This document shows, piece after piece, positions 1-8,701 of a DNA stretch of 55,136 nucleotides. The stretch's first letter is position 1; each line of letters starts with the position of its first letter. Source of the stretch: Planctomycetota bacterium (lineage in GTDB: Bacteria; Planctomycetota; Planctomycetia; Pirellulales; PNKZ01); the NCBI GenBank assembly GCA_017303535.1, contig JAFLCO010000003.1:1-55136 (forward strand), in the 5' to 3' direction. Position numbers and translations under genes: made by a program. The notes beneath the pieces were generated by a model. That model did no database searches. It saw only the letters and a list, made by a program, of their open reading frames with translations, and was not told where the DNA came from.

Positions 1-89
1 GAAAGTTGCCAAGCTACCCGGCCCTGTCGGCTCGTGAGTCTTCGAGCGCCCCGGCTGCCGCAACCTTTTTGTTTGAAGATGGGTGACGT
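1..89 (+). other. region upstream of rpmI; possible 3' end of infC
   Basis: One frame is open from the window edge to a TGA at 35-37 and would end in ...GPVGS. The order infC-rpmI-rplT is conserved in many bacteria, so this could be the tail of infC, but 11 residues are not diagnostic. The rest is a short spacer before rpmI with no obvious promoter. Confidence 0.3.
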
Positions 90-293
90 ATGCCGAAGAT
101 GAAAACGCACAAGGGTACGAAGAAGCGGTTCCGCCTGTCGGCCACGGGCAAGGCGATGCACCGCAGCGCCGGCACGAGCCACTTGGCTAGCCGGATGTCG
201 TCGAAGCGCAAGCGCAAACTCCGCGGCACGTCGGCCACGACGAAGAGCGAATCAAAGCGCGTCGCACGGCTGCTCTGCGGCAATAGCTACTAG
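90..293 (+). CDS. rpmI: 50S ribosomal protein L35
   Basis: A 67-residue, very basic protein that opens MPKMKTHKGTKKRF, the hallmark start of bacterial L35, and has the usual length (about 65). It is a structural component of the large ribosomal subunit. The start is fixed by the family N-terminus; only a weak GGGTGA-like ribosome-binding site lies just upstream. It stands directly before rplT, the conserved order. The spacer to rplT is unusually long (about 210 nt) and carries a dispersed hairpin repeat plus two further stem-loops, so the two genes may not be simply co-transcribed here. Confidence 0.97.
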   Translation: MPKMKTHKGTKKRFRLSATGKAMHRSAGTSHLASRMSSKRKRKLRGTSATTKSESKRVARLLCGNSY

Positions 294-343
294 GAGATAG
301 TCGCCAGGCATCAGTGCCAGGCGCTAGTAAGGAACGGAGTCGA

Positions 344-378
344 TCCGTTCAATAGCCGCAGGTGAATACCCGCGGCAC
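344..378. repeat. dispersed hairpin repeat A, copy 1 (rpmI-rplT spacer)
   Basis: This 35-nt element matches the reverse complement of 42195-42229 with two mismatches by eye. Its core is a 9-bp GCCGCAGGT-type stem with a 4-nt loop. It lies between rpmI and rplT. The bases just before it (about 310-332) also contain a GGCGCTAG motif that resembles repeat E at 22762-22841. Confidence 0.8.
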
Positions 379-384
379 GCGACG

Positions 385-460
385 ACGAGCAAATGTTGCC
401 GTCGTCGCTTATATGCAAGTCGGGCAGGTGAAAACGTCGCCGAGCATTTCGGCGAGGCCT
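385..460 (+). promoter_or_regulatory. two stem-loops in the rplT leader
   Basis: Two small hairpins precede rplT. One has the arms GCGACGAC / GTCGTCGC (about 379-408) and the other TCGCCGA / TCGGCGA with a 5-nt loop (about 437-455). L20 autoregulates its operon through a leader RNA structure in several bacteria. Whether these hairpins are such a site cannot be decided by eye, and no known L20 leader consensus was recognised. Confidence 0.3.
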
Positions 461-502
461 CGAACTTGTGAAGGTCGATTGTTATAGGGAAGGTACGGTT
501 CC

Positions 503-868
503 ATGCGTTCGATGAAAGGTGCGGCACGCACCCAAGCTAAGAAGCGTTTGCGTAAGAAGGTCAAGGGTTTCGTCGGCGGCCGTCGCAAGATGTTCCGCAC
601 GGCCAAGGAAACCCTCATCAAGGCCGGCGTCTATGCGTTCCGCGATCGCAAGACGAAGCGCCGCAACATGCGGTCGCTCTGGATCATCCGTTTGAACGCC
701 GCCTGCCGTCAGCGCGGCATTCGCTACAGCCAGTTCATCGCCGGCCTGGCGAAGGCGCAGATCGAACTCGATCGCAAGACGCTCTCGGAAATGGCGATTC
801 ACGACCCGGCCGCGTTCGACGCCGTCGCCGAACTCGTAAAGGGCGCGCTGGCGAAGGCCAAAGCCTAA
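503..868 (+). CDS. rplT: 50S ribosomal protein L20
   Basis: The 121-residue protein carries the L20 signatures: a basic N-terminal extension with ARTQAKKRLRKKVKGF, then GRRKMFRTAKE, and the RRNMRSLWIIRLNAACRQRG block that binds 23S rRNA. L20 is an early assembly protein of the large subunit and often a translational repressor of its own operon. A ribosome-binding site AGG at 491-493 sits 9 nt before the ATG. It is the last gene before a strong intrinsic terminator at 902-934, so pheS probably starts from its own promoter. Confidence 0.98.
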   Translation: MRSMKGAARTQAKKRLRKKVKGFVGGRRKMFRTAKETLIKAGVYAFRDRKTKRRNMRSLWIIRLNAACRQRGIRYSQFIAGLAKAQIELDRKTLSEMAIHDPAAFDAVAELVKGALAKAKA

Positions 869-901
869 GCCGTACGTCGCTAAAATACGAAACGAACGAC
901 T

Positions 902-934
902 CGAGCCGCGCAACACGCGGCTCGTTGTCTTTTC
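902..934 (+). terminator. intrinsic terminator after rplT
   Basis: A perfect 9-bp GC-rich stem, CGAGCCGCG (902-910) with CGCGGCTCG (916-924), has a CAACA loop and is followed by a T-rich run (TTGTCTTTT). It lies 33 nt after the rplT stop. Confidence 0.75.
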
Positions 935-979
935 CGACCTCGGCCCCGTCTGAAGTCTCTTAGTCTTCGGTCTTTTGCC

Positions 980-2053
980 ATGTCGTTAGACGCCTTCATC
1001 GCCGATCTCGACGCGCTGGTCGCGGATGCGACCTCCAAATTCGCCGCTGCCGCCGACGCTGCGGCCTTGGAGGCGGCTCGCGTCGAGTTTCTCGGCGCAA
1101 AATCCGGCAAGTTGAAAGACGCCCAAAAAGGGCTCGGCGCCGTCGGCAAAGATGACAAGCCCGCCGCCGGCAAGAAGTTCAACGAAGTCAAACAGGCGAT
1201 CGAAGCGGCCTTCGCCGCCGCGCAAGACCGCTCGACTTCCGGCGAAGGCGTCGCAGCGACGGGCCCGGCCTTCGATCCTTCACAGCCCGGCACGCGCCAC
1301 CGGCTTGGGCATTTGCACCCGCTGACGCAGACGATCGAAGAACTGAAAGACATCATGGGTCGGCTCGGCTTCACCGTCGCTCACGGACCGGAAATCGAAG
1401 ACGAGCGGCACAACTTCGAAGCGCTCAACATTCCCAAGGCCCACCCGGCCCGCGACCCGCTGGAGAACTTTTACCTTGCCGTGGCCGGCAAGGTTCATGG
1501 TGCTTCGGTTCAGGGTTCAGGGTTGAATGCAAACCCCGAACCCCGAACCCCGAACCCTGAACTACTCCTCCGCAGCCAAACGAGCACCGTGCAGATTCGC
1601 GTGATGGAGGCTCAGCAGCCGCCCGTGCGGATCATTTCGCTCGGCCGTGTCTATCGGCCCGACGACGCCGACGCCACGCACTATCCGATGTTCCATCAGA
1701 TCGAAGGACTGCTGATCGACAAGCACGTGACGATGGCCGATCTGAAGAGCACGCTGCGGTTGTTCGCCGGCAGCTATTTCGGCGGCGAGGTTCACATTCG
1801 CTTTCGCCCGTCGTTCTTCCCGTTCACCGAGCCGAGCGTCGAAGTCGACATGCAGTGGAACGACCGCTGGATCGAAATGGGGGGCGCGGGCATGGTCGAC
1901 CCGAACGTATTGCGGGCCGTCGGCTACGATCCGGAACAAGTCTCCGGGTTCGCCTTCGGCCTCGGCGTTGAACGAGTCTGCGCCCGCCGCCATCAGGTGA
2001 CGGACATTCGCGAGTTCTATCGGAACGACGTGCGATTTTTGGAACAATTTTAG
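980..2053 (+). CDS. pheS: phenylalanyl-tRNA synthetase alpha subunit
   Basis: The 357-residue catalytic subunit of the alpha2beta2 enzyme that charges tRNA-Phe. An N-terminal helical/coiled-coil arm (about residues 1-90) is followed by the class II core: [25 protein letters not shown] (motif 2 area), [12 protein letters not shown], and a motif 3 [10 protein letters not shown]. The C-terminus ([17 protein letters not shown]) is typical. Between ENFYL and LLLRSQTS, where other PheS proteins have only a few residues, about 25 extra residues are encoded largely by an inverted repeat (1507-1562) that belongs to a dispersed family in this window. The frame stays open, so the enzyme is probably functional. 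The stop codon itself begins the next repeat. Confidence 0.96.
   Translation: MSLDAFIADLDALVADATSKFAAAADAAALEAARVEFLGAKSGKLKDAQKGLGAVGKDDKPAAGKKFNEVKQAIEAAFAAAQDRSTSGEGVAATGPAFDPSQPGTRHRLGHLHPLTQTIEELKDIMGRLGFTVAHGPEIEDERHNFEALNIPKAHPARDPLENFYLAVAGKVHGASVQGSGLNANPEPRTPNPELLLRSQTSTVQIRVMEAQQPPVRIISLGRVYRPDDADATHYPMFHQIEGLLIDKHVTMADLKSTLRLFAGSYFGGEVHIRFRPSFFPFTEPSVEVDMQWNDRWIEMGGAGMVDPNVLRAVGYDPEQVSGFAFGLGVERVCARRHQVTDIREFYRNDVRFLEQF
1507..1562. repeat. heptamer hairpin repeat B inside pheS
   Basis: The left arm is a run of GGTTCAG-type heptamers (1507-1524). The right arm is the reverse complement, with CGAACCC-type units (1531-1562). Over the inner 17 nt the arms differ at one position. The same heptamer run appears alone at 41449-41475 upstream of ilvC. 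Inside pheS the element is read through in frame. Confidence 0.85.
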
Positions 2054-2145
2054 GAGTGGGGAGTGTTGAGTGGGGAGTGGGGAACGATTCGGAACCGGCG
2101 CTAACACCGTTTCATTCCCCACTCCTCACTCCCCACTCCCCACTA
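2051..2145. repeat. hairpin repeat C between pheS and pheT
   Basis: The arms are made of AGTGGGG heptamers: 2054-2084 and, inverted, 2115-2145. They are imperfect but clearly complementary, with a 30-nt spacer. The first arm starts at the pheS stop codon (TAGGAGTGGGG) and the second ends about 7 nt before the pheT ATG. A related arm lies at the 3' end of ilvC (40397-40427). Confidence 0.85.
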
Positions 2146-2152
2146 ATCTCCC

Positions 2153-4186
2153 ATGCTCATCTCCTACGAATGGCTCAAGTCGCTGGTTCCGCTCGGCGTG
2201 AACGTCGAGGAGTTTGCGCTGCGCATGATGATGGCCGGCTTCAATCATGAGAGCACCGCGGCCGTCGGCGACGACTTTTGCGTCGACTTGGAAATCACCA
2301 GTAATCGTCCGGACTGCCTTGGGCATATCGGGCTCGCGCGTGAAGCGGCGGTCGTCTTTGGTTCGCAGTTGAAATTGCCGGCGGCCGCGCCGAAGTCCGG
2401 AGCGGCGAAAGTCGGCGACATTACGAAGCTCCGCGTTGATTGTCCGGAGCTTTGCCCGCGGTATGTGGCCCGCGTGATTCGCGGCGTGAAGGTCGGCCCG
2501 AGCCCTGCGTGGCTCGTGCGGCGTTTGACGACCATCGGCCAGCCGACGGTGAACAACGTCGTCGACATCACGAACTACGTGCTGATGGAGACTGGCCAGC
2601 CGCTGCACGCCTTCGATTTGGCGAAGCTGCACGGTCGGCAGATCGTCGTGCGCGAAGCGAAGCCGGGCGAGAAGTTCGACGCGATCAATCACAAAACCTA
2701 CACGCTCGACGCGGGCATGTGCGTCATCGCCGACGCCGATCGGCCGGTCGCCGTCGGCGGCGTGATGGGAGGCGTCGACTCGGAAGTTTCGCAAGCGACG
2801 ACCGAATTGCTCATCGAAAGCGCCGCGTTCGACCCGCTTTCCATTCGCACCACCTCGCGCAAGCTCGGTCTGCGCAGCGATTCGTCGTACCGCTTTGAAC
2901 GCGGCGTCGATATTGAGAACGCCGACTGGGTTAGCCGACGCTGTTGCGAATTAATTCTAGAAGTCTGCGGCGGTGAGTTGGCCGAAGGAGCGCTCGATGT
3001 TGCGGCGTCGCGATCGCCGCGCGAGGCCGTCACGCTGCGTTCGTCGCAAATCAAACGAATCGTGGGAATCGAAGTTCCAATGCCGGAGGTTCGCCGAATC
3101 CTCGGCTCGCTTGGCTTGAAAGAGAACGCCGTCGCCGACGATCGAATTACCGTCAATCCGCCGTCGTGGCGGCGCGATTTGGAACGCGAGATCGATCTCA
3201 TCGAGGAAGTGGCCCGCATTCACGGCTACGACAAGATTCCGGAAGACGTCGGCGTGCCGATGGCGCGCAGTGCGCGAACGGATGAAGATCGCGTGCTCGC
3301 CAAGGTGCGGCAGGTGCTCACCGCGTGCGGATTCGATGAAGCGCTGACGATCAGCGTCGTCGATGAAGGGCTCTCGCAGTCGTTCAGCCCTTGGACCGAC
3401 GCCGCGCCGTTGGCGCTGCAGATGCCCATTTTGGAGCGGGCCGACAAGTTGCGCCGCAGCCTCGTGCCGAGCTTGCTCAAGGCCCGACGCGAGAATGAAG
3501 CGGTCGGCAATCGGACGATCGAACTGTTCGAAACCGCCAAGGTGTACTTGCCGCAGACCGGCGAGTTGCCGCAGGAAGACCTGATGCTCGGGCTAACGAG
3601 CGGCGGCGGCGACGGAGCGTTCTACCGTGTGAAAGGGGTGTTGGAAGCGCTGCTTGCCGCACTCGCTCCGGCGGCCCGCTTCGAAGTGCGCGACTTGACG
3701 AAGAAGCACGACCTCTTGGCGATCGGCCGGGCCTGTGAACTCGCGCTCGACGGCGAAGTCGTCGGCGTGCTCGGCGAAGTCGGCGCGGCGGCGCTCAAGA
3801 AGTTCGAGTTGCGCGAGCCGGCGATCGTCGCCGAACTGAAACTGGCGGCGCTGCTCAAGGCCGCCGTCTTGGTGCCGCGCTACGCGCCGACTCCTGCCTA
3901 TCCGGCGATGGAGCGGGACATCAACCTCGTGGTCGACGAGAAAGTGCGCTGGAGCGACTTGGCTGCGACCGTCCGAGCTTGCGGCGGCGCGTTGGTGGAG
4001 TCGTTCGACCTAAAGGGGCAGCCGTATCGCGACGAGAAGCGAATCGGCCCCGGCAAGAAAAGCCTAGTCGTCACGCTTACGTTGCGTTCGTCCGAACGGA
4101 CGCTGACCAACACCGAAGCCGACGATTTGCGAACCCGCGTCGTGGAAGAGTGCGCCAAACGCCACGGCGCGACGTTGCGGGCTTAG
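2153..4186 (+). CDS. pheT: phenylalanyl-tRNA synthetase beta subunit, short form
   Basis: The beta subunit that forms the structural and editing half of Phe-tRNA synthetase. Visible landmarks are the N-terminal MLISYEWLKSLVP strand, TSNRPDCLGHIGLARE, the B3/B4 editing region with VVDITNYVLMETGQPLHAFD and ESAAFDPLSIR, the B5 domain, RDLEREIDLIEEVARIHGYDKIP, and a C-terminal FDX-ACB anticodon-binding domain (about residues 580-677). At 677 residues it is about 115 shorter than the E. coli protein. The chain passes from MAGFNHES directly to VDLEITSNRPDC (residues 27-45), so the EMAPII/OB-like tRNA-binding domain that normally sits there is absent. The pheT stop is 6 nt from the convergent transglutaminase gene. 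Confidence 0.95.
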   Translation: MLISYEWLKSLVPLGVNVEEFALRMMMAGFNHESTAAVGDDFCVDLEITSNRPDCLGHIGLAREAAVVFGSQLKLPAAAPKSGAAKVGDITKLRVDCPELCPRYVARVIRGVKVGPSPAWLVRRLTTIGQPTVNNVVDITNYVLMETGQPLHAFDLAKLHGRQIVVREAKPGEKFDAINHKTYTLDAGMCVIADADRPVAVGGVMGGVDSEVSQATTELLIESAAFDPLSIRTTSRKLGLRSDSSYRFERGVDIENADWVSRRCCELILEVCGGELAEGALDVAASRSPREAVTLRSSQIKRIVGIEVPMPEVRRILGSLGLKENAVADDRITVNPPSWRRDLEREIDLIEEVARIHGYDKIPEDVGVPMARSARTDEDRVLAKVRQVLTACGFDEALTISVVDEGLSQSFSPWTDAAPLALQMPILERADKLRRSLVPSLLKARRENEAVGNRTIELFETAKVYLPQTGELPQEDLMLGLTSGGGDGAFYRVKGVLEALLAALAPAARFEVRDLTKKHDLLAIGRACELALDGEVVGVLGEVGAAALKKFELREPAIVAELKLAALLKAAVLVPRYAPTPAYPAMERDINLVVDEKVRWSDLAATVRACGGALVESFDLKGQPYRDEKRIGPGKKSLVVTLTLRSSERTLTNTEADDLRTRVVEECAKRHGATLRA

Positions 4187-4192
4187 CCGCCG

Positions 4193-6544
4193 TTAACCAG
4201 GGGGCTTGGTCTCCGGCTTAGCCACGACGGCCGCTTCCAGCGACTTGAGCGACTCCTCGACTTCGGCAAGTTGCCGGTCGTCGAGCGGTCGCTTGCCGAA
4301 GCGTACGCGGTAGTAGTGGTCGACGATCGTTCGCGGAACGGCCGAAGCGATGCGTGTGTGCGGGAGTTCGGCCAATTCGCCTCCCGCCGCCAAGGCCCAT
4401 TCGCGCGGCGTTTGGTCGCCTGTTCGCACGAGCGACATCTTCGCCAAGAGCCGCTCCATGCGGAGGTAAAATTCTTCCGTCGGCGGCGCCATTCGCCGCG
4501 CCGCTTTCGCTTCCGCAGCCGCCTCACGCGACTCTCGTTTGAAGCCGCGTCGCCAAACGAAGGCCGCGATCACCAGCCCGACGGCCGCCGCGAAGACCAG
4601 CACAAAGGCCAACGACTCGCCGCCGGTCCAAATCATCTTCTGAATGTCGCGTTTTAGCGTAAGCCAAAAGTCCGGATCGCGAAGGTTTTTAATCAGCTCA
4701 CTGAACGACGTCAGCAGCGGGCCGTAGACCGATTCTTTTTGGCGTGTCGAGTCCATGCCGACGACGTAGTTGACCCAGGGAAAGCGTACATAATCCAGCA
4801 CCTGCTGAATTTGGCTCCAGGTCGTGTTGGCGACGGCCGTGCGGGTGATGGAAGCCGGCGCCGTGCCGTCGAGTTGCAGCCAGGCGCCGTTGGCTTCCGC
4901 CAAAGGTATCAATCCGGGCGTGTCGGTGAGGCGATCGAGGGGCACCTTCTCGGGCGGCAAATACACTTCGACCCAGCTGTGAGCGTGCAGTTGTTGAAAC
5001 TCGTAGAAATTGCCGACGACGTTGAACTCGCCGCCGCGGTAGCCGAGCACCACCCGCGCGGGAATGCCGACCGAGCGGAGCATCATCGCCAAAGCCCCGG
5101 CATAGAACTCGCAATGCCCGACGGGCCGATTAACGACGAAGTCTTCGATCGGATCGACGGCGGCGGGACGCTCCGGCGCGTCGAGCGAGTATTCGAAGCG
5201 TCCCGAATCGCGCAAGTAGGCTTCGAGCCGTTTTGCGCGCAGGAGAACGTCGGTTGCCGGAACGTCGGCGACGACTTGCGCGGCGATGCTTTTCAAGCCT
5301 GCCAGGGGATCGCTCCCGTCGGCCCGTTGCGGAGGCATGGCGACGAGTTCCCCCTCGCCGTCGTAGATCGGCGAGAGCAATGGAATCAGCTGCCCTTGTC
5401 GATTGCGTTGAAACGCCGGAGTGACGACTTCGTACTCGAAGCGTTTTGTGCGCAACACGTCTTGGCGGCTGATCTGGCCGAGGCGCGATTGATGGATCAG
5501 CGACTTCTGCGATTCCTCCGGCTGGTCCGTAAACGCCGGATAGCACGAAAACAGCGTCGTGCGCGACAACGGTTCGATCGCAATGCGTTGTACGATCAAC
5601 CCTTGATCGCTGGCCAGCAACGTGACCGAAGGCAGCCCGTTGCGGAAAAATGTGCGAATGCGGCCCCGTTCCCACTTTCCCGTCGAGCTTTCGTAATCCA
5701 TGACGGAAGTGCCGCGCATGTAGATGTCGCCGTCGACATGCACCGGGAGCCGCGTCTTGTAGTCGAAGAAGCGGACCTGCATCACGACTTCAGGATCTTC
5801 GATCGTTTGTCCGCCGCGGCTCAGATCGATTTCCGGCGTGAACCCGACGGTGCGAGGCCCGACGATCGTGCCGGTTTCCCACACCTGTCCGCCGATGCGC
5901 GGAACGACGGCGAACAGAATTCCGGCCAACACCAACGTGCCGAAGCCGAGTCGCACGATGCGGCGCGCGAAATCGCCCCCGGCGTCGGTGAGCGCGGCGT
6001 CAGTCGTCGGCAGCGCGACGAACCCTCGGCCTTGCTGCACTTGAGCGCGGCGCGCCTTGGCCGCATCGACCGTGTTGCGCTGCTGCTCGCGCCAGAGCGA
6101 AAAGTAGCCGAGGAAGAACAGCGCCCAGAAGAGATAGATGGTCATCAAAAAGGCGTAGACCATGCCGGCCTCGAGGGCCGCCGCGACCGCCATTTGCAGA
6201 AAGCTCACCGTGGCCAACAGCCAATAGTTGCGCTGCGACTTCACCTTAAATTGCAGTATGAACTGCAACAAGGCCATGAGCCGAGCCATGATCAGAACCT
6301 GCTCTTCCGAACCTTTCTGGGCGGCGTAGATGAGCGAGCCCGCCAGCGCCGCGAGCGAGAGAACGTTCGAAGTTCCGTGCCCGATCTGCAGCCATTGCTT
6401 CCGGTCGCAAAGAATCAGCGACGAGAACGACACGACGACCGCCAAGGCGGCGATGAGGTAATTGTCTTCGCCGACGCCGAGCGAAATGGTACCGATGCAG
6501 CAAAGTGCCGCGATGCCGACTTGCAAGGAGCGCTCGACGTTCAT
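4193..6544 (-). CDS. membrane transglutaminase-like protein (TgpA/DUF3488 type)
   Basis: This 783-residue protein has a block of hydrophobic helices in its first 220 residues, a long extracytoplasmic part, and a papain-like transglutaminase core. Probable catalytic residues are Cys478 (GHCEFYAGALAMML) and His522 (HSWVEVYLP), with the Asp in WLQLDGTAP. A last membrane helix (about 640-662) leads to a cytosolic tail of about 110 residues. The family is known as TgpA-like and typically travels with DUF58 and MoxR proteins, as here. Its ATG overlaps the TGA of the DUF58 gene (ATGA), which implies translational coupling. The substrate is unknown; periplasmic protein crosslinking or hydrolysis are the possibilities. 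Confidence 0.9.
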   Translation of the reverse strand: MNVERSLQVGIAALCCIGTISLGVGEDNYLIAALAVVVSFSSLILCDRKQWLQIGHGTSNVLSLAALAGSLIYAAQKGSEEQVLIMARLMALLQFILQFKVKSQRNYWLLATVSFLQMAVAAALEAGMVYAFLMTIYLFWALFFLGYFSLWREQQRNTVDAAKARRAQVQQGRGFVALPTTDAALTDAGGDFARRIVRLGFGTLVLAGILFAVVPRIGGQVWETGTIVGPRTVGFTPEIDLSRGGQTIEDPEVVMQVRFFDYKTRLPVHVDGDIYMRGTSVMDYESSTGKWERGRIRTFFRNGLPSVTLLASDQGLIVQRIAIEPLSRTTLFSCYPAFTDQPEESQKSLIHQSRLGQISRQDVLRTKRFEYEVVTPAFQRNRQGQLIPLLSPIYDGEGELVAMPPQRADGSDPLAGLKSIAAQVVADVPATDVLLRAKRLEAYLRDSGRFEYSLDAPERPAAVDPIEDFVVNRPVGHCEFYAGALAMMLRSVGIPARVVLGYRGGEFNVVGNFYEFQQLHAHSWVEVYLPPEKVPLDRLTDTPGLIPLAEANGAWLQLDGTAPASITRTAVANTTWSQIQQVLDYVRFPWVNYVVGMDSTRQKESVYGPLLTSFSELIKNLRDPDFWLTLKRDIQKMIWTGGESLAFVLVFAAAVGLVIAAFVWRRGFKRESREAAAEAKAARRMAPPTEEFYLRMERLLAKMSLVRTGDQTPREWALAAGGELAELPHTRIASAVPRTIVDHYYRVRFGKRPLDDRQLAEVEESLKSLEAAVVAKPETKPPG

Positions 6545-7710
6545 CGCCGCGACTCCTGTTGAAAGAGTTGCGACCAGAGCGCATCGTCGGGGGCGAGGGT
6601 GGCCGCGCGCGTCGACCAGGCGCGAAAGTCTTCACGACCGACGAGTTCCGCAAACCGCTCGGCGTCGTCGAGCGCCGTCTTGCGAGGACCGACGATCAAC
6701 AAATTGGAGCCGGGGCGCAATCGTTCGAAGAGTTTCCCCAGCGTCGCGGGGAGCAGGTCCTTGGCCGCCGGTTCCGCCAAGGCGAGCGACTTCAGGGCTT
6801 CTTCCAAAACCTGCGGCGATGAAGGGGCGTGGATACTTTTGACGCTCCGGCCGACGATTTCGAGCGACAACGGACGGCCCGCTTCCCGACAGACGTCGGT
6901 CACCACCGTGGCCGCGAAACGAATGACGTCTTCCACGCGACGGCGATCCTCAGGCGTCGGCTTTTCCAGCAACCGAAGGTCGACCACCAGCGCCACGGTC
7001 ATTTGCCGCTTGCGCTCGAATTGCCGGACGGTGAGCGCTTGCCGTCGGGCCGTGGTTCGCCAATGAATACGGCTACGCGAGTCGCCGGCGCGCCACTCGC
7101 GCAGTCCGTAGAAATCGCCGTCTTGCATGCCGGTCGTGCGGCGAGGCCCGCCGACGTCGCTATCTTCGGCCTTCCACAACCGCTGCCATCGCGGCGACAG
7201 TCGCCCCGGCCGCGGCAGCACGATCAGCCGCTGCGGGCGATCAATGCGGAGCATCGTGCGCAAGAGCCCGAGCGGATAACGCGTCGAAATCTTGATCGGT
7301 TGAAAATCGTAAAGCCCGCGCTCGTCGAGAACGCCCTCGTAGGAGGCGAGCTTCGGCTGCCGAACCGGGAGATAAGGAAGATAAACTTCCGTGCCGATGA
7401 TTTTCGAGTTCGGCTCACCGCGCGGCTTCAATTCATCGCGCACGGCGACGGAAAAACTGCTGCCGCGGCGCTTGTTGTTGGTCGCCGTCAGTTCGACCCG
7501 AAATCGTTCGCCGGCCGTCACGGTCGGGGGGCACTTGCGGGCGACGTCGACCTTCTTCAATGTCTGCCGCACCAGGCTCCACGATATCAGCAGCGGTCCG
7601 GCCAGCACGCCGTAGAGCAGCATCAGCAGGTTGATCTGCCGAATGATGGCCGCGACGAGAATGATGCCCATCACGGCGAGGTAAAAGAGCCCCTCGCGCG
7701 TGATCGACAT
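6541..7710 (-). CDS. DUF58 domain protein
   Basis: With the start at MSITREGLFYL (7710) it is 389 residues long. Two hydrophobic helices near the N-terminus (about residues 6-45) anchor it. The DUF58 signature, GLREWRAGDSRSRIHWRTTARR followed by VRQFE, lies near residue 200, and a vWA-like fold continues to the C-terminus. DUF58 proteins accompany MoxR ATPases and are thought to be parts of chaperone-like or envelope complexes. An alternative start is MRRIHH at 7728. Upstream extension of the frame to 7923 would overlap moxR and is not coding. It follows moxR by about 50 nt and overlaps the next gene by 4 nt. Confidence 0.9.
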   Translation of the reverse strand: MSITREGLFYLAVMGIILVAAIIRQINLLMLLYGVLAGPLLISWSLVRQTLKKVDVARKCPPTVTAGERFRVELTATNNKRRGSSFSVAVRDELKPRGEPNSKIIGTEVYLPYLPVRQPKLASYEGVLDERGLYDFQPIKISTRYPLGLLRTMLRIDRPQRLIVLPRPGRLSPRWQRLWKAEDSDVGGPRRTTGMQDGDFYGLREWRAGDSRSRIHWRTTARRQALTVRQFERKRQMTVALVVDLRLLEKPTPEDRRRVEDVIRFAATVVTDVCREAGRPLSLEIVGRSVKSIHAPSSPQVLEEALKSLALAEPAAKDLLPATLGKLFERLRPGSNLLIVGPRKTALDDAERFAELVGREDFRAWSTRAATLAPDDALWSQLFQQESRR

Positions 7711-7759
7711 GTGATGAATGCGACGCATACGAACCGTTTCGTCGTTCCGACGCCAAGCG

Positions 7760-8701
7760 TTATTGCGGCACGGCGACTTCGCCCAGCAGTCGTTGCACGA
7801 TGCCCTCCAACCGATCACGGCTGTTGCCGTGTAAGAACCCCTTGGCGATGACGCGGTGCGACAGCACCGGCACGGCCAAGCGTTTGACGTCGTCCGGCAC
7901 GACGAAGTCGCGCCCTTCGACAAACGCCAAACTTTGCGCGGCCCGGTAAAGGGCCAACGCCCCGCGCGTGCTGACGCCGACCTGCAGTTCGTCGCAGCGC
8001 CGCGTGGCCTCGACCAAATCGAGCAGATACTCGTGAATGGAATCGTCGACGGCGATCCCGCGCACCGCGTCCTGCATCTGCACGACTTGGTGCGTATCGA
8101 TCACCGGTCGCAACTCTTCGACGGGCTCGCCGCGCCGATGGCTCGTGAGTACCCGCAGTTCGTCCTCGCGGTCGGGATAGCCAACGCTCGTGCGGAGCAA
8201 AAATCGATCGAGCTGACTTTCCGGCAGCGGATAAGTACCTTCGAACTCAAAAGGATTCTGCGTCGCAATGACGAGGAACGGCTTCGGCAAGGGATAGGTA
8301 TGCCCGTCGGCCGAAACCTGATTGTCGCTCATCGCTTCCAACAGCGCGCTTTGCGTGCGCGGCGTCGTGCGATTGATCTCGTCGGCCAGCACGACATTGG
8401 CGAAAATCGGCCCCTGGCTATAGGCGAATTCGCTCGTCTGCGCGTTAAAGATGCTGCTGCCGACGATATCGCTCGGCAGCAAGTCGGGCGTGAATTGAAT
8501 GCGGGCGAAACGGGCGTCGATGCTTTTCGCGAGCGCCTTGCCGATCAGCGTCTTGCCGACCCCCGGAACGTCTTCGAGCAAAATGTGCTCGCCGGCCAGC
8601 AGGGCCACGGTACACAGCCGGACGACGTCTCGTTTGCCGAGCACGACCCGACTGATGTTCTCTTCCAAAGTCGAGACGATCTGATGCAGTTCGGGCGACA
8701 T
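7760..8701 (-). CDS. MoxR-family AAA+ ATPase
   Basis: The 313-residue protein has a Walker A (EDVPGVGKTLIGKAL), a Walker B (VVLADEINRTTPRTQSALLEAM), the sensor region FLVIATQNPFEFEGTYPLPESQLDRF, and the C-terminal lid, all typical of MoxR. MoxR ATPases help assemble or activate partner proteins with vWA domains; the DUF58 gene immediately downstream is the expected partner. A ribosome-binding site GAGGA (8711-8715) lies 9 nt before the ATG. It is the first gene of a three-gene minus-strand operon that ends in the transglutaminase gene. Confidence 0.93.
   Translation of the reverse strand: MSPELHQIVSTLEENISRVVLGKRDVVRLCTVALLAGEHILLEDVPGVGKTLIGKALAKSIDARFARIQFTPDLLPSDIVGSSIFNAQTSEFAYSQGPIFANVVLADEINRTTPRTQSALLEAMSDNQVSADGHTYPLPKPFLVIATQNPFEFEGTYPLPESQLDRFLLRTSVGYPDREDELRVLTSHRRGEPVEELRPVIDTHQVVQMQDAVRGIAVDDSIHEYLLDLVEATRRCDELQVGVSTRGALALYRAAQSLAFVEGRDFVVPDDVKRLAVPVLSHRVIAKGFLHGNSRDRLEGIVQRLLGEVAVPQ

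Noticed and set aside
4739-6562. 607-residue frame antisense to the transglutaminase gene
   Set aside because: It is a shadow of the GC-rich codon usage; it is Arg/Asp/Glu-rich with no family motif, while the other strand shows clear catalytic residues.
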